Part shown: positions 1 through 9,016 of the stretch, in pieces
Layout of the letters: each line of letters opens with the position of its first letter
Position numbering within the stretch: the first letter of the stretch is position 1
Assembly (NCBI RefSeq): GCF_002196515.1
Contig: NZ_CP018836.1
Coordinates: 992,001 to 1,056,000 of the forward strand
Direction: 5' to 3'
DNA length: 64,000 nucleotides
Source: Vibrio gazogenes
Lineage (GTDB): Bacteria; Pseudomonadota; Gammaproteobacteria; Enterobacterales; Vibrionaceae
The notes under the pieces: generated by a model
Told to the model about the DNA's origin: nothing
The model's database searches: none
The model's input: the letters and a program-made list of their open reading frames with translations, nothing else
Program-made: the position numbers and the translations under genes

Positions 1-666
1 GCCAATGCGCGTTAAAAAGGCTTCTCCAGATGTTGCACTTACCCCTTGCCCGACGGCAATTGTATAAGCCGCATAATCCCCCAGCGAAGAAAGTGACTCT
101 CGCTGTGTACCGATGTCACATGAGCCTCTCGGCACCAGAGCGGATTTGGCGAAACGGGCGGGTTTGGCTGGCGGCTGGTTAAATGCGTTTTGCCATGCGG
201 ATGAAGGCAGTGGGATTGTATCCAGCTCTCGTAACCGCTCCTGACGTTGCTTGTGCAGACGCGCGGCTAAAGTGAGTTTCACTGGTTCGCGTTCGACATA
301 AGGCTCGGTATAAACAGAAGCGTTGACGCTGCCAGAGTAAGATGAACCAATACCATGATTGACCAGCGCCACTCTGGCGGTATAAGCCTTGTAGGCCAAC
401 AAGTCGAGCTGAGGCTCAACCTCGGGATTGACCCGCCAGTATGAATTGCCCCATTCATCTTTATCCCGAATGAGTAACGGAATCGATGGTACATCCGTCA
501 GTAATACCTGATGGCCGCTGCGAAGCTGTTCGAGAAAATCAGCAAAGCGCATTCCTTCAGGCATCACGGATTTGATAGCCGATTCGCGCAGGGATGAAAA
601 ATCCCCTTCAACTTGAGCAAATTCATGCCTCATTAGGTTGTAGATTTGAGTGATTTGATCGTTCAT
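1..666 (-). CDS. 5' part of a gene leaving the left edge; possible pyocin/T6SS-type effector
   Basis: An open frame runs from an ATG at 666 leftward through position 1 without a stop, giving at least 222 residues. The N-terminal part is soluble and unremarkable (begins MNDQITQIYNLM). From about residue 175 the text FAKSALVPRGSCDIGT, then SLSSLGDYAAYTIAVGQG, resembles the segment before the alanine/glycine-rich domain of S-type-pyocin-like and T6SS-associated effectors in gammaproteobacteria. That resemblance is from memory and weak. The toxic C-terminus and any immunity gene would lie outside the window. No strong ribosome-binding site is visible before the ATG. The coding call rests on the long uninterrupted frame. 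Function is uncertain. Confidence 0.55.
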   Translation of the reverse strand, partial: MNDQITQIYNLMRHEFAQVEGDFSSLRESAIKSVMPEGMRFADFLEQLRSGHQVLLTDVPSIPLLIRDKDEWGNSYWRVNPEVEPQLDLLAYKAYTARVALVNHGIGSSYSGSVNASVYTEPYVEREPVKLTLAARLHKQRQERLRELDTIPLPSSAWQNAFNQPPAKPARFAKSALVPRGSCDIGTQRESLSSLGDYAAYTIAVGQGVSATSGEAFLTRIG

Positions 667-896
667 TAACGTTGTTGGTTAAGCCGTGATTGTTTTATCG
701 ATGGATGCTTATTGATAATTTTATATTCATATGAATCAATAATTATACTCAAAAGAGTTTATGAGTCATGTTTAAATTTGAGAGAAAGGTTATTTTTGGA
801 ATAGGAGTAACAGGGAGGCTCGCTTGAGATGATTAAATTGTGGTTTGGTGCGCAATCACATTCATTGATTTCATTAGCATTTTCGGATGCGCCCCA

Positions 897-924
897 GTTC
901 CTTTTGATAGATGTCAAAAGGAAC
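897..924. repeat. Module A hairpin, copy 1
   Basis: An 11-bp arm GTTCCTTTTGA is followed by the 6-base loop TAGATG and the exact reverse complement of the arm. A second weaker stem (CCAAAA ... TTTTTTGG) follows at once. The same hairpin recurs at 1369-1396. Confidence 0.85.
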
Positions 925-1189
925 CAAAAGCATCTTTTTTGGTTCAGTGCGCGTTATCAGGGTCGGATTGATTCGCATCCTGCTCAAGCAATCCTGAAAA
1001 ATCGTCCATGATTTTTCACCCTGAGTTCAGTGACCAAATTGACTGTTTAAAAATGTTTCACCGCACGCAAATCAACCAACCAACCAAGAAAACCATTCAT
1101 GGAAGAATGATTAAGCTTTTCCGAGCAGGACGCCCGTAAAAGCTGGTTCTGGACAACATGCTACGCCGTCAAACAAAAAAGATCTTCTG

Positions 1190-1217
1190 GTTACTCTTGC
1201 ATCTTGGCAAGAGTAAC
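1190..1217. repeat. Module B hairpin, copy 1
   Basis: Arms GTTACTCTTGC and GCAAGAGTAAC pair perfectly around an ATCTTG loop. Read on the minus strand, the hairpin and what follows align with module A (GTT-n-CTyTTG ... CArAAG-n-AAC then CArAAG..CTTTTTTG). A and B therefore look like inverted relatives. Confidence 0.85.
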
Positions 1218-1368
1218 TGGCGCACAGAGCACCGATGCCTCTGAAATCGAAAAACAAGATTGTGCGTCAAATTTGGGAGCCGGAGGCTAGGCAAATAAAA
1301 CTTGTGATGTAGGTATTTGGGACGCAATCATATTCATTGATTTCATTAGCATTTTCGAACGCGCCCCA

Positions 1369-1396
1369 GTTCCTTTTGATAGATGTCAAAAGGAAC
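1369..1396. repeat. Module A hairpin, copy 2
   Basis: Identical to the hairpin at 897-924: 11-bp perfect arms around a TAGATG loop, 472 bp downstream in the same orientation. Confidence 0.85.
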
Positions 1397-1662
1397 CAAA
1401 AGCATCTTTTTGGGTTCAGTGCGCGTAATCAGGGTCGGATTGATTCGCATCCTGCTCAAGCAATCCTGAAAAATCGTCCATGATTTTTCACCCTGAGTTC
1501 AGTGACCAAATTGACTGTTTAAAAATGTTTCACCGCACGCAAATCAACCACTCAACCAAGAAAATCATTCATGGAAGAATGATTAAGCTTTTCCGGGCAG
1601 GACGCCCGTAAAAGCTGGTTCTGGAAAGCGCACGACCAAGCCAAACAAAAAAAGATTTTCTG

Positions 1663-1690
1663 GTTACTCTTGCATCTCGGCAAGAGTAAC
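1663..1690. repeat. Module B hairpin, copy 2
   Basis: Same arms as 1190-1217 with a one-base loop change (ATCTCG), 473 bp downstream of copy 1. Confidence 0.85.
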
Positions 1691-1830
1691 TGGCGCACAG
1701 AGCTCAGAAGCCTCTGAAACCGAAAAACAAGATTGTGCGTCAAATTTCAGAGCCAAAGGCTAGGAGGAGGGAATATTAAAAGCAGATTCTGGACAACGTG
1801 CGACGCTGTCAAACAAAAAAAGATCTTCTG

Positions 1831-1858
1831 GTTACTCTTGCATCTTGGCAAGAGTAAC
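1831..1858. repeat. Module B hairpin, copy 3
   Basis: Same arms and loop as copy 1, in the truncated third B module 168 bp beyond copy 2. Confidence 0.85.
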
Positions 1859-2043
1859 TGGCGCACAGAGCTCAGAAGCCTCTGAAATCGAAAAACAAGA
1901 TTGTGCGTCAAAACTCGGTGCCGGAGGGTAGCAGGAAAGGTTGAAAATAGAGTTCCAGTGATGACACGATGACTCATGATATGGCGACAACCCGAACTTT
2001 CATCATATGGGTGTCGCCACTACTACTTATAATGCACCGAAGC

Positions 2044-3213
2044 TTATAATGTACCAAAGCCTATAGAGCCATTGCAGTGAAGCCACTCTGAAAATGAGCC
2101 ACCACCACAAGTACCATTGCCCCATACGCCAGTGTTATCGTATTGATCTTCAGCTTGGCGAACAGCACCATTGACGACAATGTAATCAACCTGAACATCG
2201 CGATTGCCGCCATCATTGGTAAAGCCAACACGAATTTCACCCGTCGCATTCGTCTTTACAGTATAGTCGGCCATATAATTTTTCGCGGTCCAGTTTTTGA
2301 CTGTGGTCCCGCCGACTTGCAGGTTAACGCTTTCATCGCCAACAACGCCACTTAACCGAACAACGATCGTGTTACTTCCAGTGCCATCATCAGCACCAGT
2401 ATCCACTAACTGCAACATTTTGGTTGCATAGCGCTTACCCATTTCACGTGCGCCCGCAGAATCAAAATGATATTGATCGTGAATATTCAAACCCGCGGCA
2501 CTGACAACATGCGCGTTGGAAATCAGTGACGGTAATTGCGCGATTAAACGGTTATGGCTAGAGCAACATGCCGGATAAGGCAGTTCACCCGCAATGAAAG
2601 GCACATTACCAATCCCCAAATCGTTACGGATATCTGTCACTAACTGCTTAACACGCCCAGGCCAAGCCGGATCACCTGTATTACTTTCACCTTGATGAAA
2701 AATAATACCTTTGATGACGCCTCTCTGCTGCGCTTTACGTGCCAGATCCATTAGCCATTGATAACCACCATAAAGGTTGTTCGGTGTCGAACCAAAAGTA
2801 GGTTTACATGCGTTAAAATCACGACAATTTTTCAGAAAATATTCGATTTTTTGACCGCCATGTGCAGCACCGACTAAACCAATCGTGACCTTGCTGTCAG
2901 AATTGTTCGCCATGATTTTGCCAAAATTATCGCCAGGCCCTAAAGCACCGGAACAACGGACGAGAGGTGGTGATGCGACACGCCACTGACCGTAATATCC
3001 GATGCCCCCACATGACTCGTCTTGTAATACCATGACTCTGGGATTCGTGATACGGTCTTGAGGTTCAACAGGTGATGCACCTTCCATATTTGATTGCCCG
3101 ACCATCAAGTAAATATGAAAGTTGGGATCAGGTGCAGCCATAGCCGACATCGACATCAAAGCAGTCAGCGCAATTAAGCTATATATATGCTTTATATATT
3201 TCATAATCATCAT
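2044..3213 (-). CDS. Secreted CE6-like acetyl(xylan) esterase with C-terminal CBM60
   Basis: The 389-aa exported protein begins with a signal peptide ending near ...SAMA-AP (residues 5-27). The catalytic part is an SGNH/SASA-type esterase: block I GQSNMEG with nucleophile Ser41, a central FHQGESN block, and a late DQYHF block supplying the Asp/His pair. The last ~110 residues (from VVRLSGVVGDESVNLQV to the GTCGGGSFSEWLHCNGSIGF end) match the CBM60 xylan-binding fold. That fold uses Ca2+ and a disulphide, and two Cys are present. Likely role: removing acetyl groups from xylan outside the cell. It follows the GH43/GH62 gene on the same strand with a 109-bp gap, so the two may be co-transcribed. 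In-frame ATGs at codons 1, 2 and 4 leave the exact start open. Confidence 0.85.
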   Translation of the reverse strand: MMIMKYIKHIYSLIALTALMSMSAMAAPDPNFHIYLMVGQSNMEGASPVEPQDRITNPRVMVLQDESCGGIGYYGQWRVASPPLVRCSGALGPGDNFGKIMANNSDSKVTIGLVGAAHGGQKIEYFLKNCRDFNACKPTFGSTPNNLYGGYQWLMDLARKAQQRGVIKGIIFHQGESNTGDPAWPGRVKQLVTDIRNDLGIGNVPFIAGELPYPACCSSHNRLIAQLPSLISNAHVVSAAGLNIHDQYHFDSAGAREMGKRYATKMLQLVDTGADDGTGSNTIVVRLSGVVGDESVNLQVGGTTVKNWTAKNYMADYTVKTNATGEIRVGFTNDGGNRDVQVDYIVVNGAVRQAEDQYDNTGVWGNGTCGGGSFSEWLHCNGSIGFGTL

Positions 3214-3322
3214 CTTAATTTTGTGTTGTAAGATTGAATGTGGCAGTTCAAACCATCCACCGCCACATCATTATTTTTTCATATCGCCACCCATGATTTG
3301 GTGGCGATAACTTACTACATGA

Positions 3323-6300
3323 CTACTTTGCGCTGATTAAACCAAGTCTATAAGGTAGGCGATTGTAGTCCGATACACCTGAATTTGGATTTTGCCCTTG
3401 ATACAAATACTGCATATTACAGGCACTAATCTTAAGGGTTTGATCATATCCGGAACGGATCATCTCACCGTGACTAATATCATTCGTCCATTTGCCGCCA
3501 GGGAAAGAAACATTTGCCTCCCCTGCAAAAGGATTTGATTTGGTATCAGCTAACGGTGTCCAAGGACCATCTAAACTTGTCGATGTCCAAGACCGGAAAT
3601 AACGAGGGGAATATGCTTCCACTAACAATAGATATTTATTCGTTCCTTCCACTTTGTAAACGTTAGAGGCTTCAAACAGTCTCGCAACGCTATCTTGCAT
3701 CACGACTTCATAACCGGAAAAGTTCGGGAAGTTACCAATCGAGACTTTTGAGCGATACAACTTACCGTCGTCACCAGAGAAGAATAAATGACAATAGTTA
3801 TCGTCACAGATCACCCAATAATCGATACCATTATTCAAGCCATTCCGTAACAATGGTTTAGGCGTTGTCCAACCCGCTGGATTACTAATATCAGTGTTAG
3901 TCGAATATTTAGCACCCCATTGGTAAATCATGTACCATTTTTTTTCTGGTTCGAAAAAGAATACTTGAGGTGCAACGGTATTGCCTGCCCGAGTAGTATT
4001 CATATCGACTTGATTTGCAGAACCAGCCTGACTCCAGTCACTAAAGTTGAAGTAAACCCCACCCCAAGTGTTTCTAGCCGTGTCAAATACCGTCGCAAAT
4101 ACGTGATATTTATTGTTATAGCGAACAATCGTTGGATCTTTAATTGACGCCCAATTCCGTCTTTGAGGAGAAATTAACGGACCGGTTGATGTCCAGCTGA
4201 ATCTCGATTTCAGATCACACGTTTGATTGCCACTGCCAGCTTCACCCCCAATTGAAAAATCATCCGCATAAAAGCTCACGGTTTCATTGTCAGATTCAAT
4301 AATGAAATGCTCAAACGGTGTACCGCTTTGGGTATAAAAGCCTTGTAATAACGTCCAGCGATTCGCCGATGCAACAGCAGTCGCAACCTGTTCATACTCA
4401 TTGTACGTTGAGTTATCACCGTCATCTCGACGTTTTGCAGTTAACTTAATGGGTGTATCAGCTGAGCCGGCAGCTAATTTAACCCATACAGCGACGTCAT
4501 ATTGATTACCATTCACTAATGAACCGACATTAAAGGTCATACCGTGCCAGTTTGCAGAGCGCCCAGTAATGAATGCACTTGATGAACCACTGTGACTTTG
4601 TGTGTAGCTTAAACTAAGAGAGCCGGCCGTTTTAGACCAATTCATTAAGCTACCTTCTGCGCCACCGTTATCAGCAAAGTTATCACTCGGTACTTGATAA
4701 CCACCATCATTGCCACCATTGCCACTGTTATCATCCGCGACTAGACGAATATTACCGTTTGCAGCATTGAGTGTGACTTTATCTAATTTAGCGCCATCTT
4801 CGCGTCGTAAAATCCTTAGGGTATGATCGCCAGCAGCAACGTTATTGAAAGTCTGCAGCGTAATTTTACCCCAGCCATTTGTTGCGGTGTTGTTTTGAGT
4901 GATCCAACTACCGGAATCTAAACGATAATAAAATGAATCATCATAACCGGCAGCCAATGACGCCAGCATTTCAAAACCGACATTCGTGGTTTGAGAAAGA
5001 TTGAATTTTATTGCCACCTGTCCGCTGGCAGAATTAGAAGGGCTACTTAATGCTTGATGACTACCGTTGTTTGGCCATTCAATGTATTGTCCATTAGAAG
5101 CACCGCTATCTGATTTTACAGTCAGTGGACTAAAGCTACTTTGTCCTGATAAAGACTCTAATTCGACCGCCAGTGAACTACTTCCAGCATTTCCACCATT
5201 GCCGATAAACTGATACCAGTTTAAGTTATGCCATCCATTGGCGCGCAAATAGACATCATGCACACCCCTTATCGTGGTGTTTAATGCCGTTGATTGGGTT
5301 TGCCACTTTTGCCAGCCACCAGTTTTATCAATATCAATTGTGGCAACTGGAGAATTATTGAGGCTATCCAAAATAACGTCTAAACTTGAGCCACTCTCTG
5401 TTGCTGCTCGTAGTTTTAACTCTTGAGCACCGTTGCCAAAATTAACACCAGATACTTTTATCCAATCCCCCGTACCCATCATGATATTCAAGGTACCATC
5501 AGAGGCGTTCTCAGTTTCGATGCCATTTTCTTCATCAAACATCTCAGCCTGATTGATATTAAATGCATTGACCGTTTTAAGTTGTGGTGCGCCAGCGCGT
5601 CCGGCGTTCACTTGTTTTATGGTACCGTCAGCGTTGTACTCTAAAAGGTCAACATTGATTGAACGCTGAAAAGTACTCGCGCCACGTGCGTTAGCCACAG
5701 CCCGATTATGATAAAAAATGTAACTTTTACCTTTATAGTCAATAATTGAAGCATGATTGTTATTGAAGTTATTTTCCCATGGATTGGGTAAAATCGTACC
5801 TCGGTAGGTAAATCCTGTGGTCGGATTATTACTGGTCATGTAATTAATTTTCATGCCCGAACTGGTATCGGAAGAATACGACAAGTAATAAGTGCCGTTA
5901 TGCTTATGCATGTAAAGTGCTTCAAAGAAGTTGGGGACATTGAGGGATATTGCACTGCCACTGGTACTAATCATGTCATCATTTAATTTGATCACACGGG
6001 CATTACCCTCACCACCGCCACCAAAATACAAATAGGCCTGACCATCATCATCAATAAAGACGCCGGGATCAAAGATCCACTGCACACTGCCATTTGGTGT
6101 ACTGCCATCTACCAGAGGATGACCGAGCGGATCAACATAAGGCCCTTCTGGTTTATCAGCAACGGCGACACCAATTGAACCACCACCATCTGGAAAATAT
6201 AAATAGTACTTGCCATTACGCTCGATAAAATCAGGGGCGTAAGCCAAATTGGCCCAGTTCGTATTCGTTTTAGAATTCCAAATAATGCCGTGATCTTGCC

Positions 6301-6562
6301 AGTTCACCATGTCATCGGAAGAAAACAAATAGTAATCTTTCAATTGGCTATAATCGGTTTGAGTATCCTGATCGTGCGTGGTCACTACATAGACTCGCCC
6401 ATTAAAAACACGGGCGGCAGGATCAGCCGTATAAACATGTGATACAACAGGATTCGCTGCAAGCACAGTTTCAGGTACAGCAACACTGCTTGCAAGTACT
6501 CCAAGAACAATGGCTGCCGATGTCTTGGCATACATTTTCTTAGAGAGACACTTTATATTCAT
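3323..6562 (-). CDS. Five-module secreted GH43-CBM6-CBM-CBM4/9(22)-GH62 arabinofuranosidase/xylosidase
   Basis: The 1079-aa exported enzyme has a signal peptide of about 1-35 (cleavage near ETVLA-AN). Residues ~38-325 are a GH43 five-blade propeller: DPAARVF gives base Asp47, IFDPGVF gives Asp166, and FFEALYMHK gives acid Glu214. Residues ~335-455 are a CBM6. Residues ~462-605 are a second beta-sandwich (CBM6/35-like). A Gly/Asn linker (611-621) leads to a CBM4/9-22-type module (~627-775). Residues ~782-1079 are a GH62 arabinofuranosidase domain: IKDPTIV (Asp809), NGIDYW (Asp914) and LFEASNVYK (Glu964). Both catalytic domains look intact, so the enzyme probably strips arabinose and/or xylose side groups from arabinoxylan. 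A clear AAGGA ribosome-binding site sits upstream of the ATG. Exact GH43 specificity cannot be read from sequence. Confidence 0.88.
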   Translation of the reverse strand: MNIKCLSKKMYAKTSAAIVLGVLASSVAVPETVLAANPVVSHVYTADPAARVFNGRVYVVTTHDQDTQTDYSQLKDYYLFSSDDMVNWQDHGIIWNSKTNTNWANLAYAPDFIERNGKYYLYFPDGGGSIGVAVADKPEGPYVDPLGHPLVDGSTPNGSVQWIFDPGVFIDDDGQAYLYFGGGGEGNARVIKLNDDMISTSGSAISLNVPNFFEALYMHKHNGTYYLSYSSDTSSGMKINYMTSNNPTTGFTYRGTILPNPWENNFNNNHASIIDYKGKSYIFYHNRAVANARGASTFQRSINVDLLEYNADGTIKQVNAGRAGAPQLKTVNAFNINQAEMFDEENGIETENASDGTLNIMMGTGDWIKVSGVNFGNGAQELKLRAATESGSSLDVILDSLNNSPVATIDIDKTGGWQKWQTQSTALNTTIRGVHDVYLRANGWHNLNWYQFIGNGGNAGSSSLAVELESLSGQSSFSPLTVKSDSGASNGQYIEWPNNGSHQALSSPSNSASGQVAIKFNLSQTTNVGFEMLASLAAGYDDSFYYRLDSGSWITQNNTATNGWGKITLQTFNNVAAGDHTLRILRREDGAKLDKVTLNAANGNIRLVADDNSGNGGNDGGYQVPSDNFADNGGAEGSLMNWSKTAGSLSLSYTQSHSGSSSAFITGRSANWHGMTFNVGSLVNGNQYDVAVWVKLAAGSADTPIKLTAKRRDDGDNSTYNEYEQVATAVASANRWTLLQGFYTQSGTPFEHFIIESDNETVSFYADDFSIGGEAGSGNQTCDLKSRFSWTSTGPLISPQRRNWASIKDPTIVRYNNKYHVFATVFDTARNTWGGVYFNFSDWSQAGSANQVDMNTTRAGNTVAPQVFFFEPEKKWYMIYQWGAKYSTNTDISNPAGWTTPKPLLRNGLNNGIDYWVICDDNYCHLFFSGDDGKLYRSKVSIGNFPNFSGYEVVMQDSVARLFEASNVYKVEGTNKYLLLVEAYSPRYFRSWTSTSLDGPWTPLADTKSNPFAGEANVSFPGGKWTNDISHGEMIRSGYDQTLKISACNMQYLYQGQNPNSGVSDYNRLPYRLGLISAK

Positions 6563-7247
6563 TGTGTATTCCTTTTATAAAGTAATATCCTATTAGCTCG
6601 GATTAGATGTTGTGATGTTTCTCGATTAAGAGACTTAATTAAAATAAGGTCACTCGATTCGTTACTAGATTGAAAAACAATAATCACCGGTCAATTATGT
6701 CACTTAATTGAAGAAATTTAGAATGGTTGCCTTGACTATTTTGTCAAATAACAGCCGACTTTTGACGCCAGTCTAAAATGTAGTATTTAACTTTGAGAGC
6801 GCAATGTTCATAATTTGTTTATCGATTATGTTTTTTATTATCTTTGAACTCTAGCACTAATTAAAGACACATGAATAAGTAAGTACACAATAACGATTGA
6901 GACACGTGTCACAATAAAAAAATTGTAAAAACAACACGACTTAATTTGAAAAATAAACCACTCTTTTTATTGAAAAAATCGGTATCAATGCCACTGGTAG
7001 CCATTTAGATATTCATAAAATTTAATTCGATGAATGGCGGCATAAATACTAGCAAAATAAAAGTGAGATCCAACGTGGGTCTTTTACTTTTATAAATAAC
7101 TTAATCATCAATAATCAACGTAATAGTTTTTGCACACCAATATTCGAATTTCAATAATTTCAGCCTCCGAATAAATAACATTGAAATATTTATGGTGCCG
7201 AAAATTTAATTAAGGGTCACAATATAATGTGCTCTAAATTGACTTAT
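6563..7247. other. AT-rich intergenic region upstream of the xylanolytic genes
   Basis: About 685 bp, strongly AT-rich, with no credible open frame on either strand. It must contain the promoter for the minus-strand GH43/GH62 gene. I see no clear operator, only a weak GGTATCAATGCCACTGGTAGCC stretch near 6981. It ends at a degraded phosphotransferase relic. Confidence 0.6.
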
Positions 7248-7373
7248 TTACACAACGCACGCTAAATGCTGTAATAATTGATGAATTGTTGGATGCCAAG
7301 GATTGTTCGGCCTGTAAACAACATCACCATCTCGATATATTGCCGATGATCGACCACCGGACAACGCTTCCAT
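7248..7373 (-). pseudogene. 5' relic of an aminoglycoside-phosphotransferase-family gene
   Basis: An ATG at 7373 has an excellent ribosome-binding site (AAGGAG, 5 bases away) and opens 41 codons before TAA at 7250-7248. The peptide starts MEALSGGRSSAIYRDGDVV and continues into YRPNNPWHPTIHQLLQHL. This matches the N-terminal beta-strand and P-loop-like turn (GGR/T-S ... V.RP ... VH.LL.HL) of phosphotransferase-enzyme-family (APH) kinases, which are normally 230-300 aa. Everything after about residue 40 is missing and the AT-rich spacer begins at once. It is therefore a truncated remnant rather than a small gene. The family call is from memory. Confidence 0.6.
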
Positions 7374-7480
7374 GATACTCCTTAGGCAACCCACCATCGT
7401 GGGAGTCGTTTTGCCGTTTGATTCGCTGAGAAGGTGAATCCGTGAGCAGGTGAGCCACCCTCAATTATTCATCCAACACT

Positions 7481-7987
7481 TCACGAGTGATGCTGATTAT
7501 TGACTCGTCCCTGTTTCGATATTGTCTTCGACATATTGAAACCCGTGACGGCAAAACCAACCTCTTTATACAACTTTAATGCGCGTTCATTATGATACGC
7601 GACTCTTAACTTTATTTGATTGATGTCGGCTGATTGAAGCTGTTTTTCTAACGCAGATATGGCTTGCCGGCCGAAACCTCGGCTTCTATGCTCTGGCGCG
7701 ATAAAGAAATCGTAGATAAACGTTGAACTGTCGTTGTGATTAACGGAATGCCATAGGTAACCGACTAAACATTGTTCCCCTTCAACTTCCGCATCAATAC
7801 ATAGCAGTGAATGTTCTGTGTCTTCCAGACCATTTGGAAAATGACGATGCAAATCTTTTTCCGCTAGCTCAATTGCCAACGCTATTGAATGACCGTAATT
7901 CGCAGCAATTTCCTGACTATAGTCATCAATAAAATACTGACAGAATGCTGGATATTCTTCTTGTCTCATCTCTCTGAGTACAACCAT
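7481..7987 (-). CDS. GNAT-family N-acetyltransferase
   Basis: The 168-aa protein has the acetyl-CoA pyrophosphate loop RSRGFGRQAI at 101-110, preceded by strand IYDFFIAPEH. The later YHNERALKLYKEVGF block (131-145) is typical of GNAT motif B. The overall layout fits small-molecule or peptide-end acetyltransferases, but the substrate cannot be told. A strong AAGGAAGAG ribosome-binding site supports the ATG at 7987. It stands alone between the phosphotransferase relic and the dehydrogenase gene on the same strand. Confidence 0.85.
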   Translation of the reverse strand: MVVLREMRQEEYPAFCQYFIDDYSQEIAANYGHSIALAIELAEKDLHRHFPNGLEDTEHSLLCIDAEVEGEQCLVGYLWHSVNHNDSSTFIYDFFIAPEHRSRGFGRQAISALEKQLQSADINQIKLRVAYHNERALKLYKEVGFAVTGFNMSKTISKQGRVNNQHHS

Positions 7988-8071
7988 TTCTCTTCCTTTT
8001 TATACGATGAATTTGAATCGCAACATAACACCCGATTTAAGGTATGAGACACATCATAGCGATGCAACGAT

Positions 8072-9016
8072 TTATACTGCACCCAGCTCGAAAGCTAAAA
8101 TATTCTCAAATGCTATTTTGAAGTACAGCTCATAACTATTTTGTTCAACGTATCCAAGATGAGGCGTTGCCGTTACGTTGGGTAATGCAAGCAAGGGTTC
8201 GTTACTTGAAGATGCAGGCTCATTATCAAACACATCGATGGCTGCTCGCTTGGTCGGAACGGAGACAAGCTCATGATACAGTGCCGAGGTTTCGACAAGT
8301 TCTGAACGACTGGTATTGAGAAATAGAGAATCTGGTTTCATGAGACGAAGATCCTCGGCCGAAACACATGCTCTCGTTGCGTGATTTAAACGTAAGTGCA
8401 ATGACACTATATCTGAAGTAGAGAAGAACGCTTGTTTTGATGCCGCAGCTTCAAAACCATGCTCAAGCGCTAAATTTCTAGATTCAATACTCCCCCAAAC
8501 GACAACTGTCATTTCAAACGCTTTTGCATATTGAGCAATGCGTTGTCCTATTTTCCCGTAACCCCAAATACCGAGTTTTAACCCCTTTAAAGTGCGACCT
8601 AAGCCAAGTGCGCCGGAGTCCTGCCATTGGTTATTTTGAAGGTTAGAAACATATGTTGGTATATGACGACTGGCTGCCATGAGCAAAGCCCAACACAACT
8701 CTGAAGGCGCGATTGGAGAGCCGCGGCCTTCTAGTACTTTCACGCCGTGTTTCTCACACAAGCGAACATCAATATGATTGCTGACTTTACCGGTTTGACT
8801 GATAACCCGTAGCCGTGGCAACTGAGACAATAGTGATTCTGTGATGACGGTGCGCTCTCGGATTAACACGAGGGCCTCAGTATCGATAAGCTTGGTGACT
8901 AACTCTGCCTCCGGGAGTGTTTCATTGAGGATCGTGACATCATGCGCTGACAATAATTCGAAACAATCCAGCGTTTTGACCACGTCCTGATAGTCATCCA
9001 ATACCGTTATTTTCAT
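8072..9016 (-). CDS. D-2-hydroxyacid dehydrogenase family protein (NAD-dependent)
   Basis: This 314-aa enzyme belongs to the PGDH/formate-dehydrogenase-like fold. The Rossmann turn is GYGKIG at 152-157. The catalytic residues of the family are all visible: Arg237 in NTSRSELVE, Glu266 in DVFDNEPA and His286 in TPHLGYV. The length suits a single-domain-pair enzyme without the ACT domain of true SerA. It probably reduces or oxidises a small 2-hydroxy/2-keto acid, but substrate is not predictable. The start has an AAGGAGAG ribosome-binding site. The racemase gene just upstream shares its strand, though a gap of about 117 bp argues against tight coupling. Confidence 0.85.
   Translation of the reverse strand: MKITVLDDYQDVVKTLDCFELLSAHDVTILNETLPEAELVTKLIDTEALVLIRERTVITESLLSQLPRLRVISQTGKVSNHIDVRLCEKHGVKVLEGRGSPIAPSELCWALLMAASRHIPTYVSNLQNNQWQDSGALGLGRTLKGLKLGIWGYGKIGQRIAQYAKAFEMTVVVWGSIESRNLALEHGFEAAASKQAFFSTSDIVSLHLRLNHATRACVSAEDLRLMKPDSLFLNTSRSELVETSALYHELVSVPTKRAAIDVFDNEPASSSNEPLLALPNVTATPHLGYVEQNSYELYFKIAFENILAFELGAV

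Larger units (their letters stand above)
845..1932. repeat. Composite intergenic repeat block: 472-bp direct duplication plus a third partial copy
   Basis: Two modules alternate. Module A lies at 845-1080 and again at 1318-1555. Module B lies at 1081-1292, at 1556-1765, and as a partial third copy at about 1779-1932. Corresponding points are 472-473 bp apart between the first two copies and 168 bp apart between the last two B copies. Each module carries a perfect short hairpin, annotated separately. Copies differ by scattered substitutions, so the duplication is not brand new. Short open frames here (for example 829-1011 plus, 1552-1743 and 1747-1977 minus) are repeats of one another in different modules and are best read as spurious. 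No transposase or target-site duplication was found. Confidence 0.85.

Noticed and set aside
829..1977. Short open frames within the repeat block (829-1011 plus; 1552-1743 and 1747-1977 minus)
   Set aside because: They recur because the repeats recur, lie on opposite strands in related modules, cross the hairpins, and lack ribosome-binding sites. They are better explained as noncoding repeats.
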